Source: Aeriscardovia aeriphila
GTDB taxonomy: Bacteria > Actinomycetota > Actinomycetes > Actinomycetales > Bifidobacteriaceae
Reading direction: 5' to 3'
Assembly (NCBI GenBank): GCA_949290445.1
Contig: CASERW010000010.1
Coordinates: 1 to 33,743, forward strand
DNA: 33,743 bases
This document shows positions 24,056 through 30,565 of this stretch, in pieces (the first letter of the stretch is position 1; each line of letters begins with the position of its first letter). The notes below the pieces were generated by a model. That model made no database searches. It worked only from the letters and a program-made list of their open reading frames with translations, and was not told the DNA's origin. The position numbers and the translations under genes are program-made.

Positions 24056-25102
24056 TCACACTCCAGCTGCTTCAAGAAGCTTTGGGAAGGTAGTTCTGTT
24101 ACTTCCTGTTAGACGGTACGCCTGAGTATAAGTGGTTCGTCCCTCTGAGATGCTCGCGGCCAACCGTGCAAGGAAACGATGACCGAATCGAGATTGTTTG
24201 GTGTTGTAGTAGTTCCCACCTGAAACTGCTGGTTTCTTCTGTTCCCACTGTTTCAGGCTTTCATCCGTAATCTTGTTATCACTTTTTTGGTCGGCAAAAC
24301 TAGCTGTCGGAGTGAGCAGTTCAGCTGCAGTAGCATTGCACAGCACTTCCAGAGGTGCATTGCTTTGTGTTAGGTAATTGTCGTTGTACAGCTCATCCGC
24401 GCCTAGCCAAATGTGTGCCACTTCATGAGCGAGAGAAAAGAGTTGGCCGGCTCGGCTATTAGCACGGTTGATGAAGATGAGTGGATCATAGGCATCAACC
24501 AGGGCGAATGCGCGAAACTCTTGAGGGTCTAACGCTCGATGAGTGTTATCTCCAACTATTCCATTGAGCATGACGAGAATGCCCGCCTGTTCGCAACTCT
24601 GCCTCAACAGGGTAAAAGCTTCAGCTAATTGTTGTGGTGAGCTCACTGCTTCAAACCACTTTTCATCGAGTCCGAGCACTTGACGAATACGATGAGCAAG
24701 TTGTTGCGTGGTGATGGTTGCAATTGAACAAGAACCGACATAGCTCAATTGAGCATAATCGTTATCGTGAGAATCTTGCCGTGCCCAATCCTGAATAGAT
24801 TGCATGGAGAAAACAGTATCTACAAGATCGCGAGAGGGCTTGGCTAGATTAGCATTTGCAATAGTTCGATGAGCAAAAATTTGAGGAGTGTCATCAACTG
24901 GCTCTGTGAGGAAGAAATAGCCGAATGGCACACTCAGCTTTTTGCTCATGTAAGAGATTTGACGCATCGTTGGGCTTTCATTTCCCGAACGCCATAAGTC
25001 AATTTTCTCATGATCTGCCACAGTGAGGTTGCTGTATGCGCCGATACACATAACCCAATCCCAGATGGAAGCCTTCACTGGCACTCTTACAGTAGTGCTC
25101 AT
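24056..25102 (-). CDS. ImmA/IrrE-type metallopeptidase with N-terminal helix-turn-helix-like domain
   Basis: A 348-residue putative zinc peptidase. The N-terminal part (about 1-80) has a Xre-like helical layout with a WRSGNESPTMRQISYMSKKLSVP segment and PFGYFFLTEP. The C-terminal part carries SLAHEVAHIWLG near residue 220, the HExxH zinc motif of the COG2856/ImmA family, with a downstream NATAAELLTP helix supplying the third ligand. Such proteins cleave repressors in integrative elements (ImmA), act in damage response (IrrE), or serve as antitoxins, often beside a DUF4411 PIN-type toxin. No such toxin, repressor or integrative-element module is visible beside it, so the target is unknown. AGGAG stands ahead of the ATG. 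It lies 71 bp upstream of argS on the same strand, next to the type I restriction locus. Confidence 0.85.
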   Translation of the reverse strand: MSTTVRVPVKASIWDWVMCIGAYSNLTVADHEKIDLWRSGNESPTMRQISYMSKKLSVPFGYFFLTEPVDDTPQIFAHRTIANANLAKPSRDLVDTVFSMQSIQDWARQDSHDNDYAQLSYVGSCSIATITTQQLAHRIRQVLGLDEKWFEAVSSPQQLAEAFTLLRQSCEQAGILVMLNGIVGDNTHRALDPQEFRAFALVDAYDPLIFINRANSRAGQLFSLAHEVAHIWLGADELYNDNYLTQSNAPLEVLCNATAAELLTPTASFADQKSDNKITDESLKQWEQKKPAVSGGNYYNTKQSRFGHRFLARLAASISEGRTTYTQAYRLTGSNRTTFPKLLEAAGV

Positions 25103-25250
25103 TGCTCCTCCCCTCTCGTGTGACGACGTACCGCCATTTTATCGATTAGGCAACAGCAATTCGAGAAATATTTCTTATTGTGGATAACTTTTCATTCACA
25201 CAAAGCACCTCAAATCAGCCATTTTTCTAGCCTTTATCCGCACCTTGATT

Positions 25251-25299
25251 CGCTTGGGAGCTGCGTCAGGCTTCGCACGCTGTTCCTGCCGTGCGGTTT
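25251..25299. repeat. Inverted repeat IR1, silent hsdS side
   Basis: A 49-bp segment matching, in the opposite orientation, 28692-28740 within active hsdS at 45 of 49 positions. It marks the left edge of homology of the silent cassette and is in the same reading frame as the active copy (AWExxQASxAVPAVRF). A TGA lies just upstream. Confidence 0.85.
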
Positions 25300-26469
25300 G
25301 CAGGATTCACAGATGCCTGGAAGGCAAGTAGGGGGACCACTCTTTTCGAGCAATTTAGTGACAAAGGCCATCCGCAGTTACCAGTGCTGTCTGCTACGCA
25401 AGATCAGGGTATGGTCTATCGTGATGAAACCGATCGTCGAATTATTCAAGACACTAGTCACTTTGACACATATAAGCGAGTGAAGCCAGGCCAATTCGTC
25501 ATTCATCTTCGTTCATTCCAAGGTGGTTTTGCTTATTCCGCTGTAGAAGGAATTACTTCTCCTGCTTACACAGTTTTTGGTCTACAGGATGAGAAACAGA
25601 AGCCTGAATTTTGGGCAATTAAATTTGCAACTCGGAGATTTATTGATTACTTAAAGAAAGTTACTATCGGTATTCGTGACGGTAGAAGCATTGATGTTCC
25701 TGCCTTCATGACACTTGCTGAGACATATCCATCAGCAGTTGAGCAAAGCAGGATTGCAGAACTCATTACAACTGTTGATTCCACAATTACTTTATGTCGG
25801 CGAAAGCTTGACCTTCTCACTCAAGCTAAGAAGGCATTGATGCAGCAGATTTTCTCTCAGAAGCTGCGCTTTAAGGCTGATGATGGTTCTGATTTTCCTG
25901 AGTGGGAAGAGAAGAAACTTGGGGATATTGCGAAAAAGATAGATCGTAAGGCACCTTCAGACTCAACAGCAGATGTCCGAATGATTTCTCAGGGCGAAGG
26001 CTTTATACTTCAATCGCGAAAGTATTCGAGAAATAACGCAGGGAAGAGTTTAAGCAAATACCTCCTACTTAAGAGAAATGAATTCGCATACAATCATGGA
26101 GCTTCAAAAGCGAAACCATTTGGAGTCAGCTACAGGCTTATCGAATCGAAAGAAGCTCGAGTCCCATACGTTTATCATGCCTTCTCGATGCAGTTAGGCG
26201 ATCTCGACTATTGGTGCTATGCGCTTAACACTGAGAGCATAGAACGCCAGCTGCAGCAGATCATTACTTCTGGAGTCCGTATGGATGGGCTACTAAATAT
26301 TTCCTTCGACGCTTATATGTCTCTTTCAGTACCATATCCATCACTCCCCGAGCAGCAGAAGATCGCTTCCTGTCTCAGTTCCGCTGATGCGCTGATCGAT
26401 CAGGCTCGTTCTGAGCTTGAGCAGTGGCAAGAAGTGAAGAAGAGTCTTCTTCAGCGGATGTTCGTCTAG
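25291..26469 (+). CDS. hsdS': Silent type I specificity-subunit cassette (hsdS')
   Basis: An almost complete HsdS subunit, 392 residues from a GTG, facing the active hsdS. Parts: first target-recognition domain TRD1' (to about 160), a central conserved helix region (LTQAKKALMQQIFSQK and the FKADDGSDFPEWEEKKLG linker, about 161-213), second target-recognition domain TRD2' (about 214-367) and a conserved C-terminal end (EQWQEVKKSLLQRMFV). Compared with active hsdS it lacks the start region: homology begins at IR1, in frame, with a stop codon just before and no ribosome binding site, so it is probably not made in this orientation. Its TRDs are unlike those of the active gene, so it stores different DNA specificities. 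No stop interrupts it, which suggests selection through recombination into the expressed site. Confidence 0.85.
   Translation: MRFAGFTDAWKASRGTTLFEQFSDKGHPQLPVLSATQDQGMVYRDETDRRIIQDTSHFDTYKRVKPGQFVIHLRSFQGGFAYSAVEGITSPAYTVFGLQDEKQKPEFWAIKFATRRFIDYLKKVTIGIRDGRSIDVPAFMTLAETYPSAVEQSRIAELITTVDSTITLCRRKLDLLTQAKKALMQQIFSQKLRFKADDGSDFPEWEEKKLGDIAKKIDRKAPSDSTADVRMISQGEGFILQSRKYSRNNAGKSLSKYLLLKRNEFAYNHGASKAKPFGVSYRLIESKEARVPYVYHAFSMQLGDLDYWCYALNTESIERQLQQIITSGVRMDGLLNISFDAYMSLSVPYPSLPEQQKIASCLSSADALIDQARSELEQWQEVKKSLLQRMFV
25772..25931. repeat. Inverted repeat IR2, silent hsdS side
   Basis: A 160-bp segment matching 28039-28198 in the opposite orientation with about 11 mismatches by my count, including a 59-bp identical core (25840-25898 with 28072-28130). 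It encodes the conserved centre of HsdS between the two recognition domains. Confidence 0.9.
26393..26469. repeat. Inverted repeat IR3, silent hsdS side
   Basis: The 3' end of the silent cassette, matching the 3' end of active hsdS (27507-27583) in the opposite orientation. It is more diverged than IR1 and IR2 but still encodes nearly the same C-terminus (VKKSLLQxMFV). Confidence 0.75.
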
Positions 26470-26482
26470 TCAGTTTGCCGTG

Positions 26483-26526
26483 CATACTCTCCTGTGCAAT
26501 TGTTCCTACTATCACAGGAGAGTATG
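26483..26526 (+). promoter_or_regulatory. 14-bp perfect inverted repeat covering the recombinase ribosome binding site
   Basis: CATACTCTCCTGTG (26483-26496) and CACAGGAGAGTATG (26513-26526) are perfect reverse complements with a 16-bp spacer. The right arm contains the AGGAG ribosome binding site and the first ATG of the recombinase gene. In mRNA reading through from upstream the site would be paired and translation hindered. As DNA it could instead be a binding site for the recombinase or a regulator. Confidence 0.8.
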
Positions 26527-26529
26527 TTT

Positions 26530-27459
26530 ATGGCTCGCTATCAGAGCAAACAATTGTTTTCCACCTACTACGCGAGGTGGATTCATCTCTACAAAGAAGG
26601 CGCCGTCCGCCCGGTTACCTTGCGTAAGTATGAGAAAACTCTCGACCACATCAAACACCTTGCGCCTGACCTTCATCTCAATGAGTTGACCCGAGCAAGT
26701 TACCAAGCTTTACTCAACAAGTTCGCTCAAACTCACGAACGGCAGACGGTGATGGATTTTCATCATCAGTTGCGCGCAGCTATCGTGGATGCGGTAGATG
26801 ACGATCTCATTGCTCACGATCCCACTCGGCGAGCTGTCATCAAGGGTTGCACTCCTGGGGCAAAGAAAACCAAGTTCCTTAACCTTTACCAGTTGCAGTT
26901 GTTGCTCAAGCATTTGCGTTTGGGCTCACAGGTGAGTTGGGATTGGTTTATCTTGCTGATTGCTAAAACGGGCTTGCGTTACGCTGAAGCTCTCGCTCTC
27001 ACTCCTGCTGATATTGATGTAGAAAATCAGATTATCAGTGTGAATAATTCTTGGAATTACAAGAGTGCCGACGGTGGTTTCCAACAGACGAAGAACGCCT
27101 CTTCTGTACGTAAAGTCCCTCTTGATTGGAAACTGACTCATCAGCTTGCCAGTCTGTGCGAGGGTAAGCCTGCTGATAAGCCCATTTTTGTTCCTGAAGG
27201 TAAGAGAGTGTTCAACTCAACAGTCAATGACCTCTTAGAGCGATATTGCACACAGTTAGAAATTCCCGTGATTTCAATTCATGGGTTGCGTCACACTCAT
27301 GCTTCTCTCTTATTGTTTGAAGGCGTTTCCATCCCTAGTGTGTCGAAACGGTTGGGCCATGCGGACACGACGACTACTGAGAAAACGTACCTGCACATCA
27401 TTCAAGAGTTAGAGAATCAAGACCGTGACAAAGTCATGAAACATTTGAGCCAGCTCTAA
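26530..27459 (+). CDS. Tyrosine recombinase of the hsdS inversion locus
   Basis: A 309-residue tyrosine site-specific recombinase. An N-terminal SAM-like core-binding domain (YYARWIHLYKEGAVRPVTLRKYEKTL) is followed by the catalytic domain with R150 (TGLRYAEAL), the H251-x-x-R254 box (HGLRHTHAS), H277 (LGHAD) and the nucleophile Y287 (KTYLHI). All catalytic residues are present. Its place between two inverted hsdS copies fits the recombinases that invert type I specificity genes in other Firmicutes and bifidobacteria, rather than a prophage integrase. Three ATGs compete: 26494 lacks a ribosome binding site, 26524 is three bases from AGGAG, and 26530 is nine bases away; I favour 26530 (MARYQSKQLF). 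It lies inside the segment flanked by IR2, so it would invert itself along with that segment. Confidence 0.92.
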   Translation: MARYQSKQLFSTYYARWIHLYKEGAVRPVTLRKYEKTLDHIKHLAPDLHLNELTRASYQALLNKFAQTHERQTVMDFHHQLRAAIVDAVDDDLIAHDPTRRAVIKGCTPGAKKTKFLNLYQLQLLLKHLRLGSQVSWDWFILLIAKTGLRYAEALALTPADIDVENQIISVNNSWNYKSADGGFQQTKNASSVRKVPLDWKLTHQLASLCEGKPADKPIFVPEGKRVFNSTVNDLLERYCTQLEIPVISIHGLRHTHASLLLFEGVSIPSVSKRLGHADTTTTEKTYLHIIQELENQDRDKVMKHLSQL

Positions 27460-27469
27460 TAACAAAGAA

Positions 27470-27497
27470 GGTTTCTGCCTCATCAGAGGCAGAAACC
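27470..27497. terminator. Bidirectional terminator between the recombinase gene and hsdS
   Basis: A perfect 12-bp stem GGTTTCTGCCTC/GAGGCAGAAACC with loop ATCA, 10 bp after the recombinase stop and 9 bp after the hsdS stop. The T-runs are short on both sides (minus TTCTTTGTT), but position and symmetry fit insulation of convergent genes. Confidence 0.75.
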
Positions 27498-27506
27498 CAT
27501 TTCTAC

Positions 27507-27583
27507 TCACACAAACATCTGTTGTAACAAACTCTTCTTCACCTCTTGCCACCGTTCAAGCTCAGTACGAGTCTGATCGATCA
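27507..27583. repeat. Inverted repeat IR3, active hsdS side
   Basis: Partner of 26393-26469: the 3' end of active hsdS. Together with IR2 it brackets TRD2, so recombination at IR2 and IR3 could exchange TRD2 alone. Confidence 0.75.
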
Positions 27584-28787
27584 CAGAATCAAACCGCTTC
27601 AAGAATGAGCCAATTGTCTTCTGCTCTTCATCAGATGGAAGAAGAATCGTCTGATTCTTAACCAAATCAGAATTCAAATTCACTTGAGTTCCCGGCTGAC
27701 CATATTTATTCCATTGAGGTCGGAACACTTCAAGCCACTGGTACATATATTCAAGATCAAATTGAGGATGCAAAAATATTAAGAAACCATCATGGACGCC
27801 TGTTTTTACATAATTAATAAGTGGCTTTCCAACTGTTGCAGCTATGCTAAGTAACAAATGTGGTTCAGTAACAACTCTTGTCTTTTCCTGCCCTAACTGT
27901 GAAATGTGTTGTTGTAAATAATGAATCCGCCCATTCTGATCTGTAACATCAGAAATCCTGAGCCAACCTACATCCGAATTATTGTCAAACCACTTCGGAT
28001 CATTAATTGGCCTTGGACTAGCGCCACGAACTATTTCTGCAATATCTCCCAGTTTCTTCTCTTCCCAATCGGGAAAATCAGAACCATCATCAGCCTTAAA
28101 GCGCAGCTTCTGAGAGAAAATCTGCTGCATTAAAGCTTTCTTAGCTTGAGTAAGAAGGTCAAGCTTTCTTTGACATAAAGTAATTGTGGAATCAACAGAA
28201 GAAAGGCAGGAAGCGATTTTCTTCTGCTCGGGGAGAGATGGAAGTTGGACTTTCATCTTTTCAAAGTCTTCGGGTGAAACAGCCATTCTTTCATAAACTG
28301 TTCCTTCTTGAAAGCGCAATGCTCTGCCGATGAAGTTCTCTCGGGTAACTAGTGCTTCCACAAACTGAGGAATATTGCCCTTAGAAACCCGATAAGTAAT
28401 ATAAATCGGTGAGAAGATTCCGTCTCCATATTTATTTCTGCAAATTACTCCGAATTTGAGGTTGGCTGGATTGTAGCAAATATCATCTTTGTGTGTTACA
28501 CGGTATTGCTTGTCCTGCTGTCTCACAAGAAAATCGCGGTTATACCGCTCCGTCTTGGCGACTACTCCCTCTTTCGTTAATGACACATGAGGATATGTTC
28601 CATCCTTAGACGCCATTTCCTTATATTGTTGAAGAATCTCGCCCAGTTTCTTCTTCTCCCACCCAGGAAAATCAGAACCGTCATCAGCCTTAAAACGCAC
28701 GGCAGGAACAGCGGGCGAAGCCTGACCCTGCTCCCAAGCGTTAGTGAAGCCGTCAAAGCGCGTGGATGGGGTTGATTTTTCACTCAT
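27507..28787 (-). CDS. hsdS: Type I restriction-modification specificity subunit (active hsdS)
   Basis: HsdS directs the HsdM/HsdR complex to its bipartite DNA target. The 426-residue protein has the pseudo-symmetric layout of the family: N-terminal conserved segment (to about 55, with RFKADDGSDFPGWE), TRD1 (about 55-190), central conserved helices (about 196-249, repeating RFKADDGSDFPDWE), TRD2 (about 250-400) and a C-terminal conserved helix. The frame opens upstream at 28829, but the start at 28787 (MSEKSTPSTRF) overlaps the hsdM stop by 8 bp in the usual type I manner and has AAGG ahead. The two RFKADDGSDFP repeats are the direct repeats that relate the two halves. Convergent with the recombinase gene and with the silent cassette beyond it. 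Confidence 0.95.
   Translation of the reverse strand: MSEKSTPSTRFDGFTNAWEQGQASPAVPAVRFKADDGSDFPGWEKKKLGEILQQYKEMASKDGTYPHVSLTKEGVVAKTERYNRDFLVRQQDKQYRVTHKDDICYNPANLKFGVICRNKYGDGIFSPIYITYRVSKGNIPQFVEALVTRENFIGRALRFQEGTVYERMAVSPEDFEKMKVQLPSLPEQKKIASCLSSVDSTITLCQRKLDLLTQAKKALMQQIFSQKLRFKADDGSDFPDWEEKKLGDIAEIVRGASPRPINDPKWFDNNSDVGWLRISDVTDQNGRIHYLQQHISQLGQEKTRVVTEPHLLLSIAATVGKPLINYVKTGVHDGFLIFLHPQFDLEYMYQWLEVFRPQWNKYGQPGTQVNLNSDLVKNQTILLPSDEEQKTIGSFLKRFDSVIDQTRTELERWQEVKKSLLQQMFV
28039..28198. repeat. Inverted repeat IR2, active hsdS side
   Basis: Partner of 25772-25931. Inversion between the two IR2 copies would join active TRD1 to TRD2' and put the recombinase gene on the other strand. Confidence 0.9.
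28692..28740. repeat. Inverted repeat IR1, active hsdS side
   Basis: Partner of 25251-25299, near the 5' end of active hsdS. Inversion here would replace both recognition domains at once while keeping the active start codon and frame. Confidence 0.85.
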
Positions 28788-30564
28788 CAGAGCCGACCTT
28801 CTTCTGCAGAAGAGAGATGAAGGAATCAAGGTTTGCCTGCAGTTGAGCGTCGTCAGAATGCAGCTGGCGAGCCATACCCAACAGTTCCTTCTGCTTTTGC
28901 ATCATCTGGGAATCAATGTCACTCAGTTCACGAGTAACAGCACCCAAATCAACTGGTGGCTCCTCTTCGTAGGTGTCAACATAGCGAGGAATGTTGAGGT
29001 TGTAATCGTTGCTGGCAATCTCATCCATGCTGGCAACATGAGCGAACTTATCAACATCCTGACGAGCAACATAAGCGTTGACAATCTTGGAAATGTTCTC
29101 ATCAGTCAAGGAATTCTGGTTCTTACCAGGCTTAAATTCCTTACTCGCATCAATAAAGAGAATATTATTCTCATTCGCCCCACGGTTGCTCTTCAATACC
29201 AGCAAGCACACAGGAATAGATGTGCCATGGAACAGGTTTGGAGCCAAACCGATCACTGCATCCAAACGGTTCAGATCACGAACAATGTATTCTCGAATCG
29301 TCTGCTCAGCACCACCGCGGAAAAGCACACCATGAGGAAGCAGAACAGCAACACGGCCATCCTGCTCATCCATGTGGTAGAGCATGTGCTCCACGAAAGC
29401 ATAGTCAGCGTGCGACTTGGGAGGAAGCTTGCCAGCGCCAGAATAACGAGGATCATCCAACAAGGCAGGGTTCGCATCATACTTCAACGAATACGGCGGG
29501 TTGCACACCTGAACCGTCATCTTCACATCGCCATACTTATCCTCACGGAGAGTATCGCCCTTGTAAATGTCGAAATTCTGGTAATCAATGCCGTGCATGA
29601 GCATGTTCATGCGAGCCAAGTTGTACGTGGTGGCATTGTTTTCCTGACCATAGAAATGACCAACGCGCTGTTTAGTCAAATGCTTCTGCACTTCGAGCAG
29701 CATAGAAGCAGAACCACAGGTGCAATCGCCCACCGTCTTCGCCTCATCCAAGCCGACGGTAGCCAAAGTTGCCACCAAGCGTGACGGGCCAGCAGGAGTG
29801 AAGAACTCACCACTCTTCTTGCCCGCGTCGGAAGCAAACTTGCCGATCAAGATCATGTATGCAGTGCCAAGAACATCGAACTGCTGGTCGGCAACATGCA
29901 AATCAAGCTCATTGACGCGCAGAATCACCTTGGAAATGAGAGCGGTACGGTCAGCAACAGAATCGCCCAAATCGGGGTCCTGCAACTTCATGTCGTTAAA
30001 CAAGCCAGAGAAATCCGACTCTGAAGGCTGGCCAATAGTGGAGCCCACCAGTTCGTTGACCGCGCGCTCATAATCCTCAATGCTGAAGCGGTCGGAGTCA
30101 TCACGAGGACTGACAATCTTGCGCACCAGCTCACGGTACAGGTTCTCCGGCTTAATAATGAAGCCCAAGCCAGCCAGTGACATCTGCTCCACAGCCGGGC
30201 GGTAGTCATCGTCAGCGAATGCCTGCTCATAAGTGATGTCAGAATCCTCATTCTTGAGCAGGTTCTTCATGTAGTTTTCTGTGCTCTGCGAAAGGTAGGA
30301 GTAGAAAATAGTGCCCAGAATGTAGTTGCGGAACTTGGTAGAATCCATGTTGCCGCGCAGGTCGTTGGCAATGGCCCACAGCTTGCTGGACAGTGCGGCA
30401 GCCTGGTCGCGGTAGATAGCTTCCTTCTGTTCAGAAGTTTCCTGGGAAGCTTCGTTGGAAGTTTCCTCAGGGTTTCTCTCAGAAGTTCCCGTGGGCATGT
30501 GAGCGTTTTCATCGCTGACAGCGTTATCAACGAGATTTTCCACCACAGAGTTCTTATCCGTCAT
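28780..30564 (-). CDS. hsdM: Type I restriction-modification methyltransferase subunit
   Basis: N6-adenine DNA methyltransferase subunit that, with HsdS, methylates the recognition sequence. The 594-residue protein has an acidic Glu/Thr-rich N-terminal tail of about 45 residues, the HsdM N-terminal helical domain (KLWAIANDLRGNMDSTKFRNYILG), then the Rossmann methyltransferase with motif I DCTCGSASMLL near residue 280, a FYGQE segment, and catalytic motif IV NPPYSL near 353. Motif I is usually DPxCGSG; here Pro is Cys and the second Gly is Ala, which is unusual but keeps the acidic SAM-binding residue. It starts 1 bp after the hsdR stop, with AAGGAG located in the hsdR end, and overlaps hsdS, so all three are translationally coupled. 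Confidence 0.95.
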   Translation of the reverse strand: MTDKNSVVENLVDNAVSDENAHMPTGTSERNPEETSNEASQETSEQKEAIYRDQAAALSSKLWAIANDLRGNMDSTKFRNYILGTIFYSYLSQSTENYMKNLLKNEDSDITYEQAFADDDYRPAVEQMSLAGLGFIIKPENLYRELVRKIVSPRDDSDRFSIEDYERAVNELVGSTIGQPSESDFSGLFNDMKLQDPDLGDSVADRTALISKVILRVNELDLHVADQQFDVLGTAYMILIGKFASDAGKKSGEFFTPAGPSRLVATLATVGLDEAKTVGDCTCGSASMLLEVQKHLTKQRVGHFYGQENNATTYNLARMNMLMHGIDYQNFDIYKGDTLREDKYGDVKMTVQVCNPPYSLKYDANPALLDDPRYSGAGKLPPKSHADYAFVEHMLYHMDEQDGRVAVLLPHGVLFRGGAEQTIREYIVRDLNRLDAVIGLAPNLFHGTSIPVCLLVLKSNRGANENNILFIDASKEFKPGKNQNSLTDENISKIVNAYVARQDVDKFAHVASMDEIASNDYNLNIPRYVDTYEEEPPVDLGAVTRELSDIDSQMMQKQKELLGMARQLHSDDAQLQANLDSFISLLQKKVGSDE

Positions 30565-30565
30565 A

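Noticed and set aside
25291..26469. Silent hsdS' considered as an ordinary decayed pseudogene
   Set aside because: It has no internal stop or frameshift and its repeats keep the frame of the active gene, which fits a maintained cassette better than decay.
26530..27459. Recombinase considered as a prophage integrase
   Set aside because: No phage or excision genes lie nearby, it is not next to the tRNA, and it sits exactly between inverted hsdS copies.
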